From Mycobacterium sp. (GTDB taxonomy: Bacteria; Actinomycetota; Actinomycetes; Mycobacteriales; Mycobacteriaceae), in the NCBI GenBank assembly GCA_018500005.2, contig JAHBAP020000375.1, forward strand, positions 1 through 6,989: DNA of 6,989 bases. The letters run 5' to 3'. A program made the position numbers and the translations under genes. Below are positions 1 through 6,989 of this stretch, one piece after another. The number at the start of each line of letters is the position of its first letter. Positions within the stretch are counted from its first letter, which is position 1. Below the pieces are notes generated by a model. The model did not search any database. It was not told the origin of the DNA and was given only the letters and a program-made list of their open reading frames with translations.

Positions 1-9
1 AAGAGACAG
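1..9. other. Sequencing adapter remnant (Tn5/Nextera mosaic end, partial)
   Basis: The first nine bases, AAGAGACAG, are the last nine bases of the 19-bp Tn5 mosaic end used in tagmentation libraries. The full reverse-complement copy is present at the other end of the window, so chance is unlikely. Genomic sequence probably begins at position 10. These bases should be trimmed and not translated. Confidence 0.9.
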
Positions 10-10
10 C

Positions 11-382
11 CCGCTGCCCACCCGGGTGTCGGTACCCGGCGCGCCGGACGCGTTCGTGAAGTTGAGCATCAACGGCGGTGCTCTGCAGGACGGCGGGGCC
101 ATCATCGATTCCGGCGGCGTCTACGGAACCTTGAACCGGGCCTTCATGCCGGGCCAGGCCGGCGCCGACGTCCCGGCGGGAACCAAGATCGACGTGTACA
201 CCGCGGACGGGACGACCCTGCTCTACAGCTACAAGGCCCAGGGCGGCACCGCGGCGACCCCGTTCATCGAGGAGGGTCTGTTCAACACCGGCAACGCGCC
301 GTTCAAGCAGGGCCCGATCTACATGAACTACGGGTTCAGCAACCCGTACGGCATCGGGTCGACGGACTTCTCCATCTGGTGA
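11..382 (+). CDS. PecA-like aspartic protease, C-terminal fragment (5' truncated by contig end)
   Basis: This is the 3' end of a gene that runs in from the left. The frame is open from the first whole codon after the adapter (11) to TGA at 380-382, about 123 residues. The GTG at 26 is an internal Val, not a start. The sequence has an I-I-D-S-G-G motif (Asp codon 107-109). Downstream are the runs PAGTKIDVYTADGTTLLYSY, an F-N-T-G-N-A-P-F motif and Q-G-P-I-Y near the C-terminus. I recognise this combination from the C-terminal aspartic-protease domain of mycobacterial PE_PGRS/PecA proteins; DSGG would be the second catalytic aspartate motif. Known family members are exported, and PecA removes the PE domain of substrates such as the lipase LipY. 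The N-terminal half, with the first catalytic Asp and either a PE domain or signal peptide, is missing, so the export route cannot be judged. The next gene on the same strand starts 152 nt downstream. Confidence 0.75.
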   Translation, partial: PLPTRVSVPGAPDAFVKLSINGGALQDGGAIIDSGGVYGTLNRAFMPGQAGADVPAGTKIDVYTADGTTLLYSYKAQGGTAATPFIEEGLFNTGNAPFKQGPIYMNYGFSNPYGIGSTDFSIW

Positions 383-388
383 CCCGTC

Positions 389-424
389 GCCGAGACAACG
401 GCGTTTTGACGCCTACGACTCGGC
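389..424 (+). terminator. Candidate terminator hairpin after the protease gene
   Basis: An inverted repeat begins 7 nt after the protease stop. The outer stem is GCCGAG (389-394) with CTCGGC (419-424), and the inner stem is GGCGT (400-404) with ACGCC (409-413) around a TTTG loop. The stems are separated by symmetric 5-nt internal loops. No T tract follows, which is common for mycobacterial terminators but makes the call weak. The rest of the 383-534 gap shows no convincing promoter. The next gene has a GGAGG ribosome site at 525-529. Confidence 0.35.
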
Positions 425-534
425 AATAAGTCTTGCCCGGAACATCTCCGGCGATTCTTAGGAATGTGACCTGACGATCGGCTGAGCCGGGTTACCGTCA
501 CTCCAGGGTTTCCCGCCATCTTCTGGAGGTCGTC

Positions 535-3219
535 ATGGCTGCATCGCAATTCGTCGGTCGAGTCGGTGGATTGGCGGTGGCCCTCGGGGTCGGCGTCGCC
601 GTCTTCTCCGGAGGGTCGGGGGTCGCATCGGCCGACCGGTCCGGCCACGACGCCGGGTCCACCAAGGATTCGAGCTCGCAGAACGGTCCGACCCGAACCC
701 ACCGCGGATCCGCCGCCGCGACACCTCGCGGCCAGCGGAACTCGGCGCCGGTGGTCTCGGCTGAATCCGACAGCGCGCCCACTCCCGCGGCTGCGGTCGC
801 GTCGCCGCGAGCCCGCGTCGCCGCGCCGGCCGCCGCGGAATCTGCCCCTGAGGTCGAGGCGACACCCGTCGACGACGCTGTCGAGATCGCGGTCGACGCT
901 GTCGAGATCGCGACCGCCACCGAAGGACCAGTCGCGGAGCCCATCGAGGTGAAGATCACCACCGACCCTGTCGTCGAGGACATCGTCGGACCGGTAGAGA
1001 TTGCCGAGCCGATGCCGTCTACCCCCGACGGCGAGATGGTCGCGTTCCTTTCCAACACGGCCGACGCGTCCGACGGCGCCGGCAGCGATCCGGCAGTCCC
1101 GGTCGACTCACCCTTGCTCGCGGCGTTCATGGCCTTGGCCGCCCGGCGAGACGGCACGGCCCAAGCGTCGGTCACCTCGTCGGCGGTCACCGCCAGCGGC
1201 CTGACCGTCGCCCCGACCGTGTACTACTACGACGGGATTCTGCAGGGCAACCTGAATGCCGTCAGCGCCGGCGGCAACACCTTGACCTACACGTTCGTCG
1301 GGTCCTCGGCGGGTGGCAAACTCGACATCGGCAACGTGCCGTCCCCGCTGCCGGGGTCGGGAGCCCAGAGCTACCCCCTGCTTCCCTACGCCACCTGGAT
1401 CGATCCTGCCGCTCCCGATCCGCTTGCGCAGCCGTCGGGCAGCCAGACCTGGAGCGTCCGGGTCAGTGAGAGCACGAAATTCGACCAGTTCCTCGTCAAG
1501 ATCCCCCTGGTTGGTCTGATCGCCCAACCGATCATCGACCTGCTGCAGAAGACCCCGTTACTCAGCACGCTGCTGGCCCCGATCATCGGCGCATCGACAG
1601 TGGCTGAGATCACGGTGGACTTCGGTCAGCCGATTCAGGGATATTCCGCTGGTAACCCGGTGGCCTACACCTACATGATGGACTCGTGGGACGGCACGAA
1701 TATCAGCACCAACTTCTTCCCCGCGGTGGCAAACTCCCTCCTGCCGGGCAACTACGGGGCCACGATTTTCAACGGTCCCGGCCTAGGTTCCCCGGGCGCC
1801 ACCGACCCGTACGGAACCAACCAGGCCGCGGGCTCCGCGCCGGGCCTCGCGATCCTGCGCGGGGCACTGCAGGCGCAATCCGGGTTCAACGTCGTCACGT
1901 GGGACCCGCGCGGGGAATACGACTCCGGGGGCATCCTGCAGTTGGACAACCCGTTCTTCGAGGGCCGTGACGTTTCCTCGCTGATCGACTGGGCCCTTGC
2001 CAACACCCCGGCGATCCAGGTGCAAGGCTCACCGCTGATCGGTATGGTCGGCGGCTCGTACGGCGGTGGCATTCAGATGACAACGGTCGACCCACGGCTG
2101 AAGGCGGTCATTCCCGCCATCGCCTGGAACTCCCTCAACGAGTCGCTCTATCCGGATCAGATCTTCAAGACCGCGTGGGCCAACGCACTCGCCTTAACAC
2201 TGTTGGGGTCGGGGGCGTCCTCGCTCAGCCGGGTGAACTCCCAGATCCCGCTGGCTCTGCTCACCGGCAACCTGTTCGGAACCATCACCCCGACCGGGCA
2301 GGCGGTCCTGACGAGCAGCGGACCCACCTCGCTGCTGACCAAGCTGAGCATTCCGACGATGTACGTCCAGGGCATCGTCGATGCGTTGTTCCCACTCGCG
2401 GAGGCCGTTGAGAACGCCCAGACCCAGCTTGAGGAAAATCCCTACTTCAGCGGTGCCAATGCGAACCAGGTGAAGATGGTGTGGTTCTGCGGTGGCCACG
2501 GTGTCTGCTTCGACTTCACGTCGCAACAGCAGGCCGCCCAGGCCACCACCATCTTCACCCAGAACATGGCCTGGCTGAACACCTACGTGAAGGGCGCGCC
2601 CCTACCGATCGACCAGATCGTCCCGACGTTCCAGTGGTGGGATCAGGCTGCCAACCACTATGCGTCGGCCCTGATGCCCTTCGCCAACGGCTTCGTCACG
2701 GGCTCGGTGGAGGGGACCAACGCCGACGGCGGCCGGTTGGCCATCCTGCCGCTGGCCATCGGCGGTTCGGGACCGAACAAGACCAACTCCTGCGATGTCG
2801 CGGATTCCTGCGAGTTCCCGCTCAGCCAGGTCTTCGCCACCGAAGCCAGGAACTCGATCGACGTGCCGATCACGGTTGCTGCGGCCGGCACCCAGATCGT
2901 CGGGCGGCCCCAGGTGAGCTTCACCTACTCCGGTTTCGGCACCGCCAAGGCGGTCTACGGCCAGATCGTCGACAACGCCACCGGGCGGGTGCTCGGCAAT
3001 ATCGCCACTCAGATCCCGGTGACTCTCGACGGTAAGACACACACCGTGGAACTGGCCGATCTGAATGGGATCGCGTACACCGCCACGACGCCCAACTCGT
3101 CGCTGACGCTGCAGATCGTGGGCGGTGCCACATTGTTCAAGACCGGCAAGTTCGGGTCGATCAAGATCAGCGACGTCGTGGTCGACCTGCCGACGACGAA
3201 CAGCGGAACGATCGTCTAA
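535..3219 (+). CDS. Exported S15/CocE-NonD-type alpha/beta hydrolase
   Basis: Predicted 894-residue surface or secreted serine hydrolase. ATG 535 follows GGAGG (525-529) with 5-nt spacing. Residues 1-33 form a Sec signal peptide with a hydrophobic core and likely cleavage at ASA|D (33/34). Residues 34-220 are an Ala/Pro/Val/acidic linker. Residues about 222-300 look like a small beta-sandwich (LTYTFVG and LPYATWIDP motifs). Residues 322-352 are strikingly hydrophobic. The catalytic core, about 375-690, shows WDPRG...DSGG, the nucleophile elbow GGSYGG (Ser508), Asp616 in VQGIVDALFP and His655 in FCGGHGVCF, which match an alpha/beta-hydrolase triad. Residues about 735-886 (FTYSGFGTAKAVYGQI, ISDVVVDLP) fit the jelly-roll C-terminal domain of S15 and cocaine-esterase enzymes. 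The only cysteines are two CX5C pairs (652/658, 753/759), plausible disulfides outside the cell. Substrate is unknown: family members cleave X-Pro dipeptides or esters. The gene converges on lucA with a 4-nt gap. Confidence 0.85.
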   Translation: MAASQFVGRVGGLAVALGVGVAVFSGGSGVASADRSGHDAGSTKDSSSQNGPTRTHRGSAAATPRGQRNSAPVVSAESDSAPTPAAAVASPRARVAAPAAAESAPEVEATPVDDAVEIAVDAVEIATATEGPVAEPIEVKITTDPVVEDIVGPVEIAEPMPSTPDGEMVAFLSNTADASDGAGSDPAVPVDSPLLAAFMALAARRDGTAQASVTSSAVTASGLTVAPTVYYYDGILQGNLNAVSAGGNTLTYTFVGSSAGGKLDIGNVPSPLPGSGAQSYPLLPYATWIDPAAPDPLAQPSGSQTWSVRVSESTKFDQFLVKIPLVGLIAQPIIDLLQKTPLLSTLLAPIIGASTVAEITVDFGQPIQGYSAGNPVAYTYMMDSWDGTNISTNFFPAVANSLLPGNYGATIFNGPGLGSPGATDPYGTNQAAGSAPGLAILRGALQAQSGFNVVTWDPRGEYDSGGILQLDNPFFEGRDVSSLIDWALANTPAIQVQGSPLIGMVGGSYGGGIQMTTVDPRLKAVIPAIAWNSLNESLYPDQIFKTAWANALALTLLGSGASSLSRVNSQIPLALLTGNLFGTITPTGQAVLTSSGPTSLLTKLSIPTMYVQGIVDALFPLAEAVENAQTQLEENPYFSGANANQVKMVWFCGGHGVCFDFTSQQQAAQATTIFTQNMAWLNTYVKGAPLPIDQIVPTFQWWDQAANHYASALMPFANGFVTGSVEGTNADGGRLAILPLAIGGSGPNKTNSCDVADSCEFPLSQVFATEARNSIDVPITVAAAGTQIVGRPQVSFTYSGFGTAKAVYGQIVDNATGRVLGNIATQIPVTLDGKTHTVELADLNGIAYTATTPNSSLTLQIVGGATLFKTGKFGSIKISDVVVDLPTTNSGTIV
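874..912 (+). repeat. Short tandem duplication in the hydrolase linker
   Basis: The 18-bp unit GACGCTGTCGAGATCGCG occurs at 874-891 and again, identical, at 895-912, a period of 21 bp. It encodes DAVEIAV then DAVEIAT (residues 114-127). The identity at DNA level suggests a recent in-frame duplication within the low-complexity linker. Confidence 0.85.
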
Positions 3220-3223
3220 GCGA

Positions 3224-4045
3224 TCAGCGGCCCAGCCGGCGCATGCGTTTGCCGGCTGGGCGCTTGTTACGCAACCCGGTTGAGGCGGTCTCGGTTGAGG
3301 CCGCCTCAACTGTTTCCACGACGACTGCGGTGGTTTCGGTTTCGGTGGCCTCAGCTTCGGTGGCCTCAGAAGTGGTGATCTCAGAAGTGGTGGCCTCAGG
3401 CTCGGTGATCTCAGACTCGCTGACAACAACGGACTCAACGGTCACCGTCGTATCCTCGGCAGCAGCCTCCGCTTCTTCCTCAGCCTCAGCCTCTGTCTCA
3501 GCCTCCGCGACGGCGTCGCGCTCCTTCTTTCCGCGGGGCTTTTCCTCTGCCTTGACCTTCTTGGCCTTGACCTTCTTGGCCCTGGGTTCCTTGGGCGCCT
3601 TCGGTGCCTTCGGCTCAGCCGGCGGCTGTTCGGCGACGAACGACAGATACAGGGCCAGCACCGCCAAAATCGCAATGGCCGCGGCCGCGCCGTAGACGGC
3701 GAACAGGTAGGGGCCTCCGACTGAGAGCCGCAGCCAGATTTCGACGACGGCCGCCAGCACGATCAGCCCGCCGGCGACCAGATGCAGCACCCCCGACCAG
3801 GCCCGCAGTCGCAGAGCCAACTCGGGGGTCTTGGCCTTGCGGGCCAGCGCATCGCGCAGGATCGTGAAAACCGGCAGTGCGGCCAGAGCAACCGGGATAC
3901 CGGCCGCGAGACGGCCCGCGGTGGCCAAACCGGTGGGAATATCGCCGGTCAGCACCCACCACCGTGGCAGGACGAACACCAGGTAGAGCAGGAGGCCGAG
4001 CAGGATCAGGGCAAGGTGCAGGCCCCTCGCGGCGCGGCGACTCAA
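3224..4045 (-). CDS. lucA: LucA-like lipid uptake coordinator, membrane protein
   Basis: Predicted 273-residue integral membrane protein. I assign it to the Rv3723/LucA family from its four-helix N-terminal half and its place next to tRNA-Ser, SRP RNA, the Rv3722c-type aminotransferase and dnaZX. In M. tuberculosis LucA stabilises the Mce1 and Mce4 transporters and is needed for fatty-acid and cholesterol uptake. Transmembrane helices lie near residues 9-28, 46-64, 85-104 and 113-137. The tail (138-273) is probably cytoplasmic and disordered. It is basic and Pro/Lys-rich at 141-175, strongly acidic and Thr/Ala-rich at 176-256, and basic again at the end (KRPAGKRMRRLGR). Start is TTG at 4045, chosen for a strong AGGAGG 4 nt upstream. 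From memory the M. tuberculosis protein is about 254 residues, so this tail may be longer. Assignment rests partly on synteny, since tails in this family are low-complexity. Confidence 0.85.
   Translation of the reverse strand: MSRRAARGLHLALILLGLLLYLVFVLPRWWVLTGDIPTGLATAGRLAAGIPVALAALPVFTILRDALARKAKTPELALRLRAWSGVLHLVAGGLIVLAAVVEIWLRLSVGGPYLFAVYGAAAAIAILAVLALYLSFVAEQPPAEPKAPKAPKEPRAKKVKAKKVKAEEKPRGKKERDAVAEAETEAEAEEEAEAAAEDTTVTVESVVVSESEITEPEATTSEITTSEATEAEATETETTAVVVETVEAASTETASTGLRNKRPAGKRMRRLGR
3230..3261 (+). terminator. Terminator hairpin for the hydrolase, embedded in the lucA 3' end
   Basis: GCCCAGCCGGC (3230-3240) pairs perfectly with GCCGGCTGGGC (3251-3261) across a 10-nt loop. It starts 11 nt after the hydrolase stop. 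Only weak T content follows (GCTTGTTAC). The two genes converge, so the hairpin could act on both transcripts, but on the minus strand it lies before the lucA stop codon. The minus strand of the same DNA encodes the last basic residues of LucA. Confidence 0.6.
3341..3415 (-). repeat. Five 15-bp tandem units coding a pentapeptide repeat in LucA
   Basis: Five contiguous degenerate 15-bp units lie at 3341-3355, 3356-3370, 3371-3385, 3386-3400 and 3401-3415. On the minus strand they encode residues 211-235 as SEITE, PEATT, SEITT, SEATE, AEATE, a pentapeptide of consensus [SPA]-E-[AI]-T-[ET]. The first two units on the plus strand differ only at their last base, which suggests recent expansion. 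Confidence 0.85.
3551..3580 (-). repeat. Exact 15-bp tandem duplication in LucA
   Basis: CTTGACCTTCTTGGC at 3551-3565 is followed immediately by an identical copy at 3566-3580. On the minus strand this encodes AKKVKAKKVK (residues 156-165) in the basic section of the tail. The copies are identical, so the duplication is probably recent or prone to slippage. Confidence 0.9.
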
Positions 4046-4049
4046 TGCC

Positions 4050-4055
4050 CCTCCT
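4050..4055 (-). promoter_or_regulatory. Ribosome binding site that supports the TTG start of lucA
   Basis: On the minus strand AGGAGG is followed by GGCA and then TTG (4045-4043). The strong Shine-Dalgarno match is the main reason for choosing this rare start codon. The translated start, M-S-R-R-A-A-R, then leads straight into the first transmembrane helix, as expected for an N-terminus. Confidence 0.75.
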
Positions 4056-4065
4056 CTGAATTGCG

Positions 4066-4102
4066 GTCCGGGGTGCGATCAAGCCGTGATCGCACCCCGG
4101 AC
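4066..4102 (-). terminator. Perfect 16-bp hairpin between tRNA-Ser and lucA
   Basis: GTCCGGGGTGCGATCA (4066-4081) and its exact reverse complement (4087-4102) enclose a 5-nt loop. On the minus strand it begins 3 nt after the encoded CCA of tRNA-Ser and ends 10 nt before the lucA Shine-Dalgarno site. It is best read as the tRNA transcription terminator. There is no T tract after it on the minus strand (CGCAATTCAG follows), so it could instead be a processing or leader structure in a tRNA-lucA read-through transcript. Confidence 0.6.
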
Positions 4103-4105
4103 AGG

Positions 4106-5707
<1,602 letters not shown>

Positions 5708-5716
5708 CCTTCGGAC

Positions 5717-6970
5717 GTGGCGCTCTACCGCAAGTACCGACCGGCGACGTTCGCCGAGGTGGTCGGGCAGGAGCATGTCACCGAACCGCTCTCGACCGCG
5801 TTGTCGGCGGGCCGGATCAACCACGCCTACCTGTTCTCCGGCCCGCGCGGCTGTGGCAAGACCTCCTCGGCGCGCATCCTCGCCCGGTCGCTGAACTGCG
5901 AGCAGGGGCCTACACCGACGCCGTGCGGGGTGTGCGATTCGTGTCTGGCGCTGGGTCCGGGCGGCGGTGGGTCGTTCGACGTCGTCGAACTCGACGCCGC
6001 GAGCCACGGTGGCGTCGACGACACCCGCGACTTGCGGGACCGTGCATCGTTCGCGCCGGCCCAGAGTCGCTACCGGATCTTCATCATCGACGAAGCGCAC
6101 ATGGTCACCACGCAGGGTTTCAATGCCCTGTTGAAGATCGTCGAGGAACCACCGGAACATGTGATCTTCGTGTTCGCCACCACCGAACCGGAGAAGGTGC
6201 TGGCCACCATCCGCTCGCGAACGCACCACTATCCGTTCCGACTGCTGGCGCCGAAGACCATGCGCGGCCTGGTTGAGAAGATCCTGGCCTCGGAGAACGT
6301 CGAGGTCGACGATGCGGTCTTCCCCCTGGTCATCCGGGCCGGCGGCGGATCCCCACGAGATACGTTGAGTGTGCTGGACCAACTGCTGGCCGGTGCGCAG
6401 GACAACCGGGTGCACTATCAGCGTGCCCTGGCACTGCTGGGCGCCACCGATATCGCACTGATTGACGAGGCGGTGGATGCGCTGGCGGCCGAGGATGCGG
6501 CGACCCTGTTCGGTGCCGTCGAGTCGGTGATCGACGCGGGCCATGATCCGCGGCGGTTCGCCATCGATCTGCTCGAGCGATTCCGGGATCTCATTGTGCT
6601 GCAGGCTGTTCCGGATGCGGCCAGCCGCGGGGTGGTCGACGCTCCCGGGGACGTCCTGGAGCGGATGCGAGACCAGGCGGCCCGGATCGGTCCCGCCACG
6701 TTGGCCCGCTACGCAGAGGTGGTGCACGCGGGTCTCGGCGAGATGCGCGGTGCCACCGCTCCGCGGCTGCTGCTCGAGGTGGTGTGCGCCCGACTGCTAC
6801 TGCCCTCGGCATCGGATACCGAGTCGGCGCTGCTGCAGCGCGTCGAGCGGATCGAGACCCGGCTGGACATCTCCATCCCGGCCGCCGAGGCCGCCGTCAG
6901 CGCGGCACCGCCGTCCGGTAAGCAGTACGTCCGCAGGACCCAGGCCGCGGCCGCCGAACCGCCCGCGCCC
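5717..6970 (+). CDS. dnaX: DNA polymerase III subunit gamma/tau (3' truncated by contig end)
   Basis: First 418 codons of the clamp-loader ATPase that loads the beta sliding clamp and ties polymerase III cores together. GTG 5717 begins M-A-L-Y-R-K-Y-R-P, the usual DnaX N-terminus. Domain I has Walker A GPRGCGKTS (42-50, Lys48), the four zinc cysteines C61, C70, C73 and C76, Walker B IIDEAH (Asp125, Glu126), sensor-1 FATTEP (153-158), the SRT arginine finger (Arg168) and sensor-2 GGSPRDT (Arg214). Clamp-loader domains II-III run to about residue 365. A Pro/Ala-rich linker begins near 388. The mycobacterial protein is near 580 residues by memory, so about 160 are missing. No good Shine-Dalgarno precedes the start. 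With 9 nt after the aminotransferase stop, translational coupling is likely. No programmed-frameshift slippery site is seen in the part present. Confidence 0.96.
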
Positions 6971-6989
6971 CTGTCTCTTATACACATCT
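6971..6989. other. Sequencing adapter (complete Tn5/Nextera mosaic end)
   Basis: The last 19 bases, CTGTCTCTTATACACATCT, are exactly the Tn5 mosaic end used in tagmentation libraries. They are not genomic. The dnaX frame continues through them as L-S-L-I-H-I, and on the minus strand they create false N-termini reading MCIRDR and MYKRQ. Confidence 0.98.

Noticed and set aside
26..28. GTG as a possible start for the first gene
   Set aside because: The frame is open to the contig edge and the domain is clearly only the C-terminal part of a larger protease; this GTG is an internal Val.
431..465. Possible promoter upstream of the hydrolase (TTGCCC at 433-438; GGAAC at 439-443)
   Set aside because: No -10 at an acceptable distance (no TANNNT 16-18 nt downstream) and no ECF-type GTT partner at the right spacing.
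498..1190. 230-codon minus-strand reading frame opposite the hydrolase signal and linker
   Set aside because: Ala/Ser/Thr-rich translation with no domain. It is a GC-driven shadow of the hydrolase gene, which has a signal peptide, catalytic motifs and a ribosome site.
3341..3415. Could the 15-bp repeats be a CRISPR array?
   Set aside because: The units are directly contiguous without spacers, degenerate, in frame, and code for a pentapeptide repeat in LucA.
3243..3695. 150-codon plus-strand frame, Ser/Val/Ala-rich with apparent repeats
   Set aside because: It is the reverse reading of the repetitive LucA tail. The LucA frame has membrane helices and a strong ribosome site.
6709..6987. Minus-strand ORFs beginning MCIRDR and MYKRQ
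   Set aside because: Their start codons lie in the sequencing adapter, and the rest is antisense to dnaX.

Overview
The window is a complete short assembly contig from a high-GC actinobacterium, most probably a Mycobacterium/Mycolicibacterium species. The evidence is the gene order lucA, tRNA-Ser, SRP RNA, Rv3722c-type aminotransferase, dnaZX, which from memory matches the Rv3723 to Rv3721c region of M. tuberculosis (in inverted orientation here). The protein sequences also look mycobacterial, and GTG/TTG starts are frequent. The species cannot be fixed from this window. Both ends carry Tn5/Nextera mosaic-end adapter sequence (1-9 and 6971-6989), so the real genomic insert is about positions 10-6970 and both end genes are cut by the contig, not by evolution.

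Left part (10-3219, plus strand): the C-terminal piece of a PecA-like exported aspartic protease, a 152-nt gap with a terminator-like hairpin, then a large exported serine hydrolase of the S15/CocE-NonD type. The hydrolase has a Sec signal, a long disordered linker, a beta-rich N-terminal domain, a hydrophobic segment, an alpha/beta-hydrolase core and a jelly-roll-like C-terminal domain. This is the accessory, cell-surface part of the window.

Middle (3224-4272): lucA on the minus strand, convergent with the hydrolase (4-nt gap). A hairpin inside the lucA 3' end can terminate the hydrolase transcript. LucA is a four-helix membrane protein with a long, repeat-rich, charge-segregated tail. Upstream of it lie a perfect 16-bp hairpin and tRNA-Ser(GGA) with encoded CCA. 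A 78-nt divergent promoter region then separates the tRNA from the SRP RNA.

Right part (4273-6970, plus strand): the small SRP RNA (ffs), a PLP-dependent aspartate aminotransferase and, 9 nt further on, the first 418 codons of dnaX (clamp-loader subunit). The dnaX frame has no stop inside the window, so a search for closed ORFs would miss it. These are conserved housekeeping genes.

I see no clear new multi-gene system. The points most worth a second look are the pairing of a PecA-like protease with a long-linker surface hydrolase beside lucA, the disulfide-like bracket around the hydrolase catalytic His, the repeat-built LucA tail, and the two compact hairpins flanking lucA.
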